DNA of 60,534 bases, taken from an uncultured Treponema sp. GTDB lineage: Bacteria; Spirochaetota; Spirochaetia; Treponematales; Treponemataceae. The position numbers and the translations under genes were made by a program. Below the pieces are notes generated by a model. It searched no databases and was not told the origin of the DNA. It worked only from the letters and a program-made list of their open reading frames with translations. The DNA lies in the NCBI GenBank assembly GCA_946615905.1, contig CAMOIE010000019.1, positions 1 to 60,534 of the forward strand, in the 5' to 3' direction. This document shows positions 51,129-59,930 of the stretch, piece by piece (position 1 is the first letter of the stretch; every line of letters begins with the position of its first letter).

Positions 51129-52355
51129 ATGATTTATTCCGCAACATTCTCAAAGCCGACAAAAGAAGCCGCCGGAATATTAGGCGGCGAATACATCCGG
51201 GTCAAAATAAAGCTCACTTCCTCAAGCAAAAAGGACGAAAAACCATATTTCGCAGAATTTTACACGAAGACTCAGGTTTTCCATAAAAAATTCACACAGG
51301 AAGAAGTCGAAAACTTCATCGATGAACACGCGGGAAAGACTTTTAAATCGGCAGTCGAACGGACGGAAAATCAGGAAATCACGATTCTGGCAAACAAAAA
51401 GGGAAAAATCACCCGCCTTGTAAAAGAAATTAAAAATCAGGCGGAAAATTCAAAAATCAGCGAAAGAGGGGTGAGTCCGGCGAAAATTCAAATCGGCTCC
51501 GTTCCGAGTCCCAAAAATCTGCCGGAAATGCAAAATCAGCCCTTCCGCACAAAAAACTACCTTTTGAAAGAAGGAATCCCGGTTCCTTTTTTGGTCCGCC
51601 TTGGGGTCATGACGGCGGAAGGCAAAGTAATTTCATCAAAATACGACAAATTCCGGCAAATCAACCGCTTTTTGGAATATATCGATGACATTCTACCGGA
51701 AGTGACCTCGAAAATCTCTGGACGCCCGGTTAAAATCGTGGATTTCGGCTCTGGAAAATCATATCTGACATTTGCCGTCCAGTATTTTTTGACAGAAATA
51801 AAGAAAATTCCCTGTCTTTTGACCGGTCTCGACTTAAAGAAAGACGTAATCGACTATTGCAACGCCCTCGCAAGTGAGCTGAATCTGCAAAATATCTCTT
51901 TTAAAATCGGAAACATCGCTGACTACGGGCAAAAAGATTCCCCGGACATCGTGATTACCCTGCACGCCTGCGACACTGCCACGGACTTTGCCCTTGACTA
52001 CGCGGTGAAAAACGGGGTGACTGCGATTCTGTCAGTTCCCTGCTGCCAGCACGAGATAAACGCCCAGCTCGACCAAAAAACTGCGGACTCAGCCTTTGCC
52101 CCACTCTTAAAATACGGCCTGATAAAAGAACGCTTTGCCGCCCTCGCAACCGATGCAATCCGGGCAGAACTTTTGGAGGCCGCTGGCTACAAAGTCCAGA
52201 TTCTTGAGTTCATCGACATGAGCCACACTCCAAAAAATCTTTTGATTCGCGCCGTAAAAAAATCATCTGGCGAAAAATCCACCGCCCAAAAAGAAGCAGA
52301 CAAGCTGACTTCCGCGCTGAAAATCGGGCAGACGCTAAAAAAATTGCTTGAATAG
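51129..52355 (+). CDS. SAM-dependent methyltransferase (Methyltransf_32 type)
   Basis: 408 residues. The N-terminal 190 residues are basic and may bind RNA (FKSAVERTENQEITILANKKGKITRL). A Rossmann methyltransferase domain follows: motif I IVDFGSGKSYLTFAVQYF, TGLDLKKDVIDYCN, and an ITLHACDTATDFALDYAV segment with ILSVPCCQHEIN, a Cys-Cys-His signature of this family. The substrate is unknown; RNA is the likely guess. No ribosome site; the -10 is five bases before the start. Confidence 0.8.
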   Translation: MIYSATFSKPTKEAAGILGGEYIRVKIKLTSSSKKDEKPYFAEFYTKTQVFHKKFTQEEVENFIDEHAGKTFKSAVERTENQEITILANKKGKITRLVKEIKNQAENSKISERGVSPAKIQIGSVPSPKNLPEMQNQPFRTKNYLLKEGIPVPFLVRLGVMTAEGKVISSKYDKFRQINRFLEYIDDILPEVTSKISGRPVKIVDFGSGKSYLTFAVQYFLTEIKKIPCLLTGLDLKKDVIDYCNALASELNLQNISFKIGNIADYGQKDSPDIVITLHACDTATDFALDYAVKNGVTAILSVPCCQHEINAQLDQKTADSAFAPLLKYGLIKERFAALATDAIRAELLEAAGYKVQILEFIDMSHTPKNLLIRAVKKSSGEKSTAQKEADKLTSALKIGQTLKKLLE

Positions 52356-52381
52356 ACGCAAGTTCCTTTTAATGTTACTAT
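52353..52381 (+). promoter_or_regulatory. Leaderless-type promoter of the ABC importer genes
   Basis: TAGACG (52353-52358), 17 bases, TACTAT (52376-52381), seven bases to the ATG at 52389. The -35 contains the end of the previous gene's stop codon. Confidence 0.6.
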
Positions 52382-52388
52382 TAACAGT

Positions 52389-53285
52389 ATGATTTCTGGA
52401 ATTTTGATTGAAGGGTTGATTTACGGAATTATGGTGCTTGGAGTCTTTATGACCTTCCGGGTGCTTAACTTTTGCGACATGACAGTTGACGGAGCCTTTC
52501 CGACCGGAGCCTGCGTGATGGCGGTCTGTCTGCTCCATGGACTCTCCCCTGCCCTGGCCCTGATTTTTGCCTTTATCGCCGGTTGTTTGGCCGGACTTTG
52601 CACGACTCTGATTTACACAAAACTTAGAATTCCAGATTTGTTGGCCGGAATTCTGATGATGACAATGCTTTATTCGGTCGACCTGCGGATTATGTCAAAT
52701 CAGGCGAACGTTTCCCTGCTGAAAGTGGACACGATTTTCTCAAAACTGACGACTTTGGGCGGTGAATGGGCAATCGTAATTTTCATGGTGATTTTTATCG
52801 CCGTTTTCAAATTTCTTTTGGACTTGTTTTTTACAACTGATTTCGGACTGACAATGGGCGCGCTCGGCTCCAACGAGCAGATGGTCATAAGCCAGGGGGT
52901 GAATCCCCAGTTTGTGCGCGGTGTCGGAATCTGTTTTGGAGACGGTCTTGCGGCCTTGAGCGGTGCCATGTTCGCAATGTACTCAGGTTTTGCGAATGTT
53001 TTGTCAGGCTCCGGGGTCGTAGTCTCCGGCCTCGCCTCGCTTATGCTGGGGGAATTCATTTTGAAGTCAAATAAAATCGCATGGCAGACTCTGCGGGTTT
53101 TGCTCGGCTCCATTTTATACAGAGCTTTGATGTTCCTTGCCCGCCGCTACGGCTACAACATCGGAATGGATCCGAATGATTTGAAACTCGTCACCGGACT
53201 GCTGATTATCCTCTGTCTGATTGTCTCAAAAACTGACATCACAGCATATTTCAAGCAGCACTTAAAGCGACCCGCAAAAATTTAA
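52389..53285 (+). CDS. ABC importer permease (TrpX-associated type)
   Basis: 298 residues with about eight membrane helices and the branched-chain permease pattern. Visible landmarks are GVFMTFRVLNFCDMTVDGAFPTGA at the start, KLRIPDLLAGILMMTMLYS, the coupling region DFGLTMGALGSNEQMVISQG, GDGLAALSGAMFA and GSGVVVSGLASLMLGE. It is the group often paired with a TrpX-like binding protein for an aromatic amino acid or related solute. No binding-protein gene lies beside it. The ATPase gene follows after 31 bases. Confidence 0.88.
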   Translation: MISGILIEGLIYGIMVLGVFMTFRVLNFCDMTVDGAFPTGACVMAVCLLHGLSPALALIFAFIAGCLAGLCTTLIYTKLRIPDLLAGILMMTMLYSVDLRIMSNQANVSLLKVDTIFSKLTTLGGEWAIVIFMVIFIAVFKFLLDLFFTTDFGLTMGALGSNEQMVISQGVNPQFVRGVGICFGDGLAALSGAMFAMYSGFANVLSGSGVVVSGLASLMLGEFILKSNKIAWQTLRVLLGSILYRALMFLARRYGYNIGMDPNDLKLVTGLLIILCLIVSKTDITAYFKQHLKRPAKI

Positions 53286-53316
53286 AATCACATTACAAGC
53301 AAGAACGGGGAAAAAT

Positions 53317-54120
53317 ATGCTTACACTTGAAAATATATCGATGACATTCAATCCTGGAACTGCGGACGAAAACCGGGCACTCAAAAATATTTCTCTCAAA
53401 ATCAACAAGGGGGACTTTATCACAGTAATCGGGTCCAACGGGGCGGGAAAATCAACCCTCTACAACGTGATTGCCGGAAGTCTGACTCCCTCTGCCGGGA
53501 AAATTCTACTCGACCGGGAAGAGAACGGAAAAATTCTCGATGTCACCCACCAGGCTGAATACAAAAGAGCCTGCTACATAGGCCGGATTTTCCAGAACCC
53601 GCTTTTGGGCACGGCCGGAAAGATGAGCCTTGAGGACAACATGATGATTTGCTCAAAAAAAGGCGGAAAGGGCTTGAAAATCAGCCTGAACAATAAAATG
53701 CGGGAATATTTCAAAAGCCGCCTTGAAATTTTAGGAATGGGACTTGAGAACCGTCTGCACGACAATGTTGACCAGTTTTCCGGGGGCCAGCGGCAGGCAC
53801 TCACACTTTTGATGGCGGTCATGTCAAAACCGGACTTGCTTTTGCTCGATGAGCATACGGCAGCCCTTGACCCGGCGAACGCCGACATCGTGATGAATCT
53901 GACCATGAAATTCGCCCGCGAATACAATCTGACCGTAATGATGGTGACCCACAATATGCAGCATGCATTGGACTTCGGGAACCGACTTTTGATGATGGAC
54001 TCAGGTGAAATCATCCTAGATATAAACGCGGAAGAAAAATCCAAGCTGACCATGGACAGTCTGATTCAAAAATTCCGCTCGATTAAAAAAATCACCAACG
54101 ACCAGATGCTGCTTCAGTAA
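53317..54120 (+). CDS. ABC importer ATPase
   Basis: 267 residues. Walker A GSNGAGKST is at 39-47, signature FSGGQRQ at 154-160, and Walker B LLLLDEHTAALDP with histidine at 180 in place of proline, a hallmark of the group that pairs with this permease. The switch histidine is in MVTHNMQHALDFG. A GGGG tract gives a weak ribosome site. It powers uptake with the permease before it. Confidence 0.9.
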   Translation: MLTLENISMTFNPGTADENRALKNISLKINKGDFITVIGSNGAGKSTLYNVIAGSLTPSAGKILLDREENGKILDVTHQAEYKRACYIGRIFQNPLLGTAGKMSLEDNMMICSKKGGKGLKISLNNKMREYFKSRLEILGMGLENRLHDNVDQFSGGQRQALTLLMAVMSKPDLLLLDEHTAALDPANADIVMNLTMKFAREYNLTVMMVTHNMQHALDFGNRLLMMDSGEIILDINAEEKSKLTMDSLIQKFRSIKKITNDQMLLQ

Positions 54121-54140
54121 AAACTTGCCCGGAGAAACAA

Positions 54141-55373
54141 ATGAGAAAAAAGAAATTTATCCTCCATGAAATTGTCACTTACCGCTACATTGTCGTCCTC
54201 GCCCTTTTAGGCTTTCCGATTGGAGCCTTGGTCGGACTTTTGGAAGTAATTTTCGGCAAAGGCCTAGATTTGGTAACAAGTCTAAGACTTTCAAATCCAA
54301 TTTTGTACATTCCTTTTTTACCGCTAGCAGGACTTATAATCGCCTTTGTCTACAAAAAATGGGGCGGAAAATGCAACAAGGGCATGGGAATAATTTTTTT
54401 GGCAGCAGAAAAAGAAGAGCGGAGGATTCCATGGAGAAACATTCCCCTTTTGATGGTCTCCTCATGGCTGACCCACTTGTGCGGAGGTTCTGCGGGAAGG
54501 GAGGGAGTTGCAGTTCAGCTGGGAGCTACACTTTCCTACGGACTTGGAAAAAAACTCCCGACTTTGGGAGGAAACACAATCCGGCAAATTCTGATTGTAT
54601 CGGGAATTGCGGCGGGTTTCGCAGGACTTTTCCAGACCCCCTTTGCGGCAATTTTCTTTGCCCTAGAGCTTTTAGCCGCAGGAAGACTCAAATACCGCGC
54701 ATTGCTCCCGATTATCACCGCCGACATGACTTCTTACTTTGTCGCCCGGTACTTTGGCCTCAAAAAACTCTGGGCACCTATCAAATCCGGACTTGAATTT
54801 TTTGAACCGACTTTGATTCTCAAGCTGGCAATTCTCGGAATAATCTTCGGAATCGCAGGGGCAGTCTTCGCATGGTCCTTAGTCCACACAAAGGTCTTTT
54901 TGGCAAAAAAAATCAAAGATCCGTTGGCAAGGGCACTCTCGGTCGGAATTTTTATCGCTGGGGCAACGCTTCTTTTATGGCAGGGTCGCTATTCAGGCTT
55001 CGGAACAAACTTGACCATGGCAGCACTGACCGGCGGAGAGGTTTTCGCCTGGGACTGGGCATTGAAACTGATTCTCACGGTTCTAACACTTTCAGCCGGT
55101 TTTCAGGGCGGCGAGCTGACCCCGATTTTCGCAATCGGCTCCAGCCTGGGCTGCATAATCGCCGGAGCTTTTGGTCTTCCGCCTCAATTTGTGGCCGCAA
55201 TGGGATTTTCCGCAATGTTCGGAGCCGCGACAAACACTGTCCTCGCCCCGGTCTTCATCGGAATCGAATGTTTCGGCATCGACAACATCTACTTTTTCAT
55301 AATAGTCTGCACTGTTGCATTCATCTTCAACTTCGGTCAGACGATTTACCCGCTGCAAAAAAGACTAAGATAA
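54141..55373 (+). CDS. CLC family antiporter, fluoride (CLC-F) type
   Basis: 410 residues with ten or more membrane helices. The selectivity segment that is GSGIP in chloride channels reads GMGI (81-84), with Met82 replacing serine. The gating glutamate motif is GREGV (119-123) rather than GKEGP; E121 is kept. The FAGLFQTPFAAIFFALE and GGELTPIFAIGSSLG segments are canonical. Met in the first motif and a non-proline after GREG are marks of fluoride/proton antiporters that protect against fluoride. No fluoride riboswitch is seen in the 20-base gap before it; it appears co-transcribed with the ABC importer. Ribosome site GGAG. Confidence 0.82.
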   Translation: MRKKKFILHEIVTYRYIVVLALLGFPIGALVGLLEVIFGKGLDLVTSLRLSNPILYIPFLPLAGLIIAFVYKKWGGKCNKGMGIIFLAAEKEERRIPWRNIPLLMVSSWLTHLCGGSAGREGVAVQLGATLSYGLGKKLPTLGGNTIRQILIVSGIAAGFAGLFQTPFAAIFFALELLAAGRLKYRALLPIITADMTSYFVARYFGLKKLWAPIKSGLEFFEPTLILKLAILGIIFGIAGAVFAWSLVHTKVFLAKKIKDPLARALSVGIFIAGATLLLWQGRYSGFGTNLTMAALTGGEVFAWDWALKLILTVLTLSAGFQGGELTPIFAIGSSLGCIIAGAFGLPPQFVAAMGFSAMFGAATNTVLAPVFIGIECFGIDNIYFFIIVCTVAFIFNFGQTIYPLQKRLR

Positions 55374-55398
55374 AACTGAAAAAGGAAGGAAATGCAAA

Positions 55399-56247
55399 AT
55401 GACAAGGGGACTTGTTCTTGAGGGCGGAGCTATGCGGGGAATGTTCACCTGCGGAGTGCTCGATGTTTTTATGGAAAATGGCCTTGAATTTGACCGTGCG
55501 GTCGGGGTCAGCGCGGGGGCAACTTTCGGCTGCAATTTTAAGTCCCGTCAGCCCGGTCGGGCAATACGCTACAACAAGACTTTTGCCCATGACAAACGCT
55601 ACTGCTCATTTTCTTCGCTCATAAAAACAGGCGACATTTTCAACGTGAAATTTTGCTACTATGACCTTCCGCAAAAATATGACTTGTTCGACTACAAGGC
55701 CTACAGGGAAAATCCACTTGAATTCTACGTGGTAGTCTCAAACTGCCAGACGGGTCTTCCAGAATACCACAATCTCAAAAACTGTGACGGAGACGAAATT
55801 GAATGGATGCGGGCATCGGCCTCTATGCCACTTGTCTCACGCCCGGTAAAAATCGGAGAAAAATTCTACCTCGACGGCGGAATGACAGACTCAATCCCGC
55901 TGAAATTCATGGAGTCAACAGGTTGCGAAAAATCCCTCGTGATTCTGACCCAGCCACGCGACTTTGTAAAAAAGCCCAACAAGGCAAGGCTTCTGATAAA
56001 AATCGCCCTCAGAAAATACCCCAAACTCATCGCCGCAATGTTAAACCGCCACGTTATGTACAACGATGAGACAAAATACGTTTTTGAGAGGGAAAAGTCT
56101 GGATCTGTATTCGTAATCTGCCCGCAAAAGTCCCTTGAAATCTCCAGAACAGAACGCAATCCCGATGAACTTGAGCGTGTCTACCAGGAAGGTCGGGCAG
56201 AAGGACTGAGACAGATTGAAGCAGTAAGAAAATTCTTTGAAAGTTAA
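55399..56247 (+). CDS. Patatin-like phospholipase
   Basis: 282 residues of the bacterial patatin group. The oxyanion motif is GLVLEGGAMRGMF, the nucleophile S38 lies in GVSAG (36-40), and the second catalytic residue D159 is in YLDGGMTDSIP. No signal peptide is seen, so it may act in the cytoplasm or on the inner membrane. It follows the CLC gene by 25 bases with ribosome site GGAAGG and is the last gene of the run. Its stop overlaps the end of the opposing EAL gene by four bases. Confidence 0.9.
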   Translation: MTRGLVLEGGAMRGMFTCGVLDVFMENGLEFDRAVGVSAGATFGCNFKSRQPGRAIRYNKTFAHDKRYCSFSSLIKTGDIFNVKFCYYDLPQKYDLFDYKAYRENPLEFYVVVSNCQTGLPEYHNLKNCDGDEIEWMRASASMPLVSRPVKIGEKFYLDGGMTDSIPLKFMESTGCEKSLVILTQPRDFVKKPNKARLLIKIALRKYPKLIAAMLNRHVMYNDETKYVFEREKSGSVFVICPQKSLEISRTERNPDELERVYQEGRAEGLRQIEAVRKFFES

Positions 56248-58394
56248 GGTTTTGCCTGTCCGCTTTCAACCATATTCCGAAGAGCCTCACCCCTTTCTTT
56301 TACAACATCGCGGACGCAGGAAATCAAGAATTTTTTGCCGCTCATAATAAAAGGCAGTAAAATTCCAACCTGCCACATGTAGGCCCCGTCTGTTTTTTTT
56401 ACGCGGAAGAGGTCTGAAATAAAATTCTTTTCAGAATTCTTAAGTCTCTCGTCAATATTGTCAGTCCGGTAGAATTCAAGATAGCGTTTTCTGTCATCTG
56501 GATGAATATATTCTATTGAGAATTTATCAAGAACATCCTTATCGACTTGTTCAAGCGGATTAAATGAAACCGTGTCATTTGAGAAAACCGTCATGATTTC
56601 CCCGGTCTCAAGGTCAATCAAATTCACACGGTGATAAATTTCAAAAATATGATGGATGGCTTGCTCGCGGAGTTTTTTTCTGTTGAAGTCACCAGAAATG
56701 GACAGGTCAACAAGGGTCGCGAGGTAGGCGGAGGTTCTAGCCTCGATGTTCCGAGCTATGCACTGCATAGTCATCGTGCAGTAGTCGCCATTTTCAACAA
56801 AGTCAACGGATTCTGTCACTCCGCTCATCTCCGCCCGCTCAATCAGGTCAAGCAACTTTGAATTGTGAGGCTCATTCTCGTCTCCTATGCACCAGTCCTC
56901 GCTTGAAAAGACGGAGGCTCCAAGATGCTGAACAAGGCGGCGGTAAGCATAATTGGCGTTCAAATAGAAGAATTTGCCGTCACGGCGCTCGATTACCGCA
57001 AGGGCAAGGCCCACGATGTCAAGAACTGACGCCGAGATTGCGGAAGGAACAGACTTGGGGTCATCGGAGTGACCGGTAAGATTGATTTTTCCGATTTCGT
57101 CCGAATAGCGGCGGTCGTGCCTGTCCTCCGGGATAAAGCCCTTTGCCAAAACCTCCTCAAGGGGAAGCGGCTTAGAGTAAAAATAGCCCTGAACCTTCTC
57201 ACAGCCGATTGACCGAAGGAATTTCACGTGTTCCTCAGTCTCAACTCCTTCCGCCAGAGTGCGGATGTTCAGTTTTTTTGCCATGTCGACGATTGCGGAG
57301 ACGATTATTTTTGTGTTCGGATTCGTGTCAAAAGAACGCAAAAAAGCCATGTCGATTTTGAGAGTGTCGAATTTGTAGTCTTTAAGGACATTGAGCGATG
57401 AGTAGCCGGCGCCGAAGTCGTCCATCCAGACCTCATAGCCAGACTCATGGAAAACATTTATCGCCTCGCCCAAAAGTTTCTGGTCCTCGTTGAGCTGACT
57501 TTCGGTAATCTCAACGTGAATCAAATCCTTGGGAACCTGATTCTGCTGAACCGCATCGTCGAGAACCTGGAACATGTCGCAAAGCTCCAAGTCGAGGCGG
57601 GAAATATTGAAGGAGACCGGAACCGCCGTAATTCCCCTGTCAAGCTGCATCCTAAAGTCGCGGCAAATTTGCTCAATCATAAAGGAGTCCAGTTTGTGAA
57701 TCAACTTGAAGTCTTCGAGTGTCGAAATAAAGTCCGCGGGCGAAAGAAAGCCGTATTCCGGGTCAATCCATCGGGCAAGAGCCTCGTAACCGCAAAGCCG
57801 GCCGCTTGAAACCCTGATTACCGGCTGATAGTAGACTTTTATCCAGCCATTTTCCACCGCGTTCTCAATGTTGCGCACGATATACTTACGCAGCTGGCTC
57901 TTTTTCGTGATGTTCTCGTCAAAATAGGCGTAGAATTTTTCCTTGTCGTTCTTTATCGTCATGGCAGCAGATTTCGCCCGCTCAACGATTACCTTGATGT
58001 CGGAGTCATCTTTTGAGAGCATGTAGATTCCAACTTTTATGTCGATGGAAGACTGCATCCTCGCCTTTAAAACAGCCTCGCGGATTTTCGTAATCTTCCG
58101 CTCAATGCCCTTCCGCTCCGGCATGACCACAAAGTGACCGTCCAAAAAATAGCCGACAAGCTCGTCCTTAAAGGCTTTTTTTAAAAGTCGTGCAAAGAAA
58201 TTCAGGAAAATGTCCCCGCTCTCGCTGCCGTACTTTTGGTCGTATGACTTAAGGCGGGAAATATTTATGTAAAGGCAGGCGAATTCCAGCTGCATGTCAT
58301 GGGCATAGTCCAAAATTTTCGGAGCAATGTCGTAAAAACTGACAATATCATCGAGACCTGTAACTGAATTGATTCCTTTTTTCTCTTCGGACAT
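56244..58394 (-). CDS. Cyclic di-GMP phosphodiesterase with degenerate GGDEF, EAL and PAS-like domain
   Basis: 716 residues, cytoplasmic. Residues ~10-165 are a GGDEF-like domain whose active site reads FLDGHFVV, so it cannot make cyclic di-GMP. The EAL domain (about 180-420) is intact: EAL at 204-206 in YEALARW, EITES near 295, DDFGAGYSS at 325-333, KIDM near 346, EGVET at 382-386 and GYFYSKP near 403. It would hydrolyse cyclic di-GMP, countering the cyclase at 6.8-7.9 kb. The C-terminal 280 residues are PAS-like (IEYIHPDDRKRYLEFYRT, DLFRVKKTDGAYMWQVGILLPF). The ATG follows a T-run directly, with no ribosome site. Confidence 0.9.
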   Translation of the reverse strand: MSEEKKGINSVTGLDDIVSFYDIAPKILDYAHDMQLEFACLYINISRLKSYDQKYGSESGDIFLNFFARLLKKAFKDELVGYFLDGHFVVMPERKGIERKITKIREAVLKARMQSSIDIKVGIYMLSKDDSDIKVIVERAKSAAMTIKNDKEKFYAYFDENITKKSQLRKYIVRNIENAVENGWIKVYYQPVIRVSSGRLCGYEALARWIDPEYGFLSPADFISTLEDFKLIHKLDSFMIEQICRDFRMQLDRGITAVPVSFNISRLDLELCDMFQVLDDAVQQNQVPKDLIHVEITESQLNEDQKLLGEAINVFHESGYEVWMDDFGAGYSSLNVLKDYKFDTLKIDMAFLRSFDTNPNTKIIVSAIVDMAKKLNIRTLAEGVETEEHVKFLRSIGCEKVQGYFYSKPLPLEEVLAKGFIPEDRHDRRYSDEIGKINLTGHSDDPKSVPSAISASVLDIVGLALAVIERRDGKFFYLNANYAYRRLVQHLGASVFSSEDWCIGDENEPHNSKLLDLIERAEMSGVTESVDFVENGDYCTMTMQCIARNIEARTSAYLATLVDLSISGDFNRKKLREQAIHHIFEIYHRVNLIDLETGEIMTVFSNDTVSFNPLEQVDKDVLDKFSIEYIHPDDRKRYLEFYRTDNIDERLKNSEKNFISDLFRVKKTDGAYMWQVGILLPFIMSGKKFLISCVRDVVKERGEALRNMVESGQAKP

Positions 58395-58397
58395 AAA

Positions 58398-58429
58398 AAA
58401 AACGCCTTATTTGATTATAAGGCGTTTTT
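58398..58429. terminator. Terminator of purB (bidirectional shape)
   Basis: AACGCCTTAT (58401-58410) pairs with ATAAGGCGTT (58417-58426), extended by flanking A and T runs on both sides. On the minus strand it ends the purB transcript 31-60 bases past its stop. The same hairpin contains the -10 of the next gene. Confidence 0.85.
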
Positions 58430-58442
58430 AAGCATTTGTCTA
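58414..58442 (-). promoter_or_regulatory. Promoter of the EAL gene, embedded in the purB terminator
   Basis: On the minus strand TAGACA (58437-58442), 17 bases, TATAAT (58414-58419). The -10 is part of the terminator loop and stem. Transcription would start about 12 bases before the ATG at 58394. Confidence 0.65.
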
Positions 58443-58456
58443 TTTTCGGCAGATGA

Positions 58457-59878
58457 TTATTTCATCAGCTTTTCGTATTTTTCAGCCAGGCGTTTTGACT
58501 TCACAGCGGCAAGTCCACGGTAGTTCTCAGGCTTCTCAAAGAAAGTCTCCGCGTCCTTCACGCCGAGTTTTTTAAGCTGGTCGGTGATTTTGGCGAATTC
58601 CTCAGTGTGAGTTTTAAGGACCTCAAAGAAAGTCTTTCCTGTCTGCTCGCACTCAAGCGTAATCTTGCGGATAACCTCGTGGCCATCGTTGACCCCGGCT
58701 TCCCCAAGAAGAATGTATGCAGGCTCGGCGAGGACTCCGCCCTTGACCTTTCCGCCGGCGTTTGTAAGATTTTTCGCCATGTTCTCGGCATCCGGGTGCA
58801 GGCCAGAGACAACCTTTTTCATGCGGTTTACGGCCATCGTGAATCCTGTCACATAGTCGGCGATAAAACGCTGGCTTGCGGAATTCGTCAGGTCGCGCTG
58901 GTGTTCTGAAATCTGGTCCATATAGAAGGTAATCACGCGGGGGCACATGGCTTTCCAGAGTGACTTCACATGCTCGGAATTCCAAGGGTTGCGCTTTTGC
59001 GGCATCGTGGAAGAGCCGACCTGTGTAGAAGAGAAATACTCAAAGACCTCGCCGATTTCACTCCTCTGCAAGTTGCGCAAATCGTCCGCCAAATTCGCGA
59101 TTATTCCGAAGGCGACGTTCATCTCCAAAAGCAGCCGCAGCAGATATTCAGGCTCCACAAGCTGGTTTGCGTATTCAGAAGGCTCCAGTCCGACGAATTC
59201 AAGATAGCGTCTCTCCAAATCCTCCGGGTCTTTCACAATCATGCTGGGGCCGTTGTAAGAGCCGACAGGACCTGCAAGTTTTCCCTTGAGCTGCTTTGAA
59301 AGCTCCTCGATTCTCAAAATTGACTTTCCCAGTCTGGAAACAAATTCAGCGATTGACCATCCGAATGTAATCGGAACCGCGTGCTGACCGTGTGTGCGAC
59401 CGACCTGGGGAGTCTCGCAGTCACGCTTTGCAATCTCACAGAGGGCAAGCTCCAGTGCCTTCAGCTCAGGAAGAACGACATTCTGTGTCACATCGCGCAT
59501 TCTGACGGAAAGGGCAGTGTCCAAAATATCAACGGAAGTCGCGCCAAGATGAACGAGCGGACCGACTTCTGCCGGAACTTTTGTCTTCAAAACGTTTACG
59601 AGAGCGCGGATATTGTGCTGGGTCTTTTCCTCCTCCTTGTAGACCTCCTCCGGGTCAATTTCAGAGGCGATTTTGTCAAGTTTTGAGGCCATGTCGTCAG
59701 TCAGCTGACCGCGAACGGCAAGATGGGCTTTGACAAGGGCAGCCTCGCATTTTGCGCATGAGCGGATTGAGGCAGACTCTGAAATATAATCAGCCAGATT
59801 GTCAAAAACCGCCTTCTCAGAAAGCGAGTAGCGGTGGTCAAGGGGGGAAATATTCCCGAAGATATTGCGTGTTTCCAT
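58457..59878 (-). CDS. purB: Adenylosuccinate lyase
   Basis: 473 residues of the fumarase/aspartase superfamily, acting twice in purine synthesis to release fumarate. The signature GSSTMPQKRNP is at 288-298, with catalytic histidine segment GRTHGQHAVPITFG (160-173) and HLGATSVDILDTAL (110-123). Full length with a normal tail. No other purine gene is adjacent. There is no ribosome site; GATAAT lies six bases before the ATG. Confidence 0.96.
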   Translation of the reverse strand: METRNIFGNISPLDHRYSLSEKAVFDNLADYISESASIRSCAKCEAALVKAHLAVRGQLTDDMASKLDKIASEIDPEEVYKEEEKTQHNIRALVNVLKTKVPAEVGPLVHLGATSVDILDTALSVRMRDVTQNVVLPELKALELALCEIAKRDCETPQVGRTHGQHAVPITFGWSIAEFVSRLGKSILRIEELSKQLKGKLAGPVGSYNGPSMIVKDPEDLERRYLEFVGLEPSEYANQLVEPEYLLRLLLEMNVAFGIIANLADDLRNLQRSEIGEVFEYFSSTQVGSSTMPQKRNPWNSEHVKSLWKAMCPRVITFYMDQISEHQRDLTNSASQRFIADYVTGFTMAVNRMKKVVSGLHPDAENMAKNLTNAGGKVKGGVLAEPAYILLGEAGVNDGHEVIRKITLECEQTGKTFFEVLKTHTEEFAKITDQLKKLGVKDAETFFEKPENYRGLAAVKSKRLAEKYEKLMK

Positions 59879-59884
59879 GCATAT

Positions 59885-59913
59885 ATTATCGCGAAAAATG
59901 CATAAAAATACAA
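59885..59913 (-). promoter_or_regulatory. Leaderless-type promoter of purB
   Basis: On the minus strand TTGTAT (59908-59913), 17 bases, GATAAT (59885-59890), then six bases to the ATG at 59878. Confidence 0.55.
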
Positions 59914-59930
59914 TTAGCCTTAATTTGGGC

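Noticed and set aside
54121..54140. Fluoride riboswitch before the CLC gene
   Set aside because: The gap is only 20 bases, too short for the motif, and I see no match in the end of the ATPase gene.
57215..57240. Possible parS site around TTTCACGTGTTCC
   Set aside because: Only the central CACGTG and three left bases fit the parS consensus; the right arm does not. It lies inside the EAL gene. A similar CACGTG in galE (13050) also fails.
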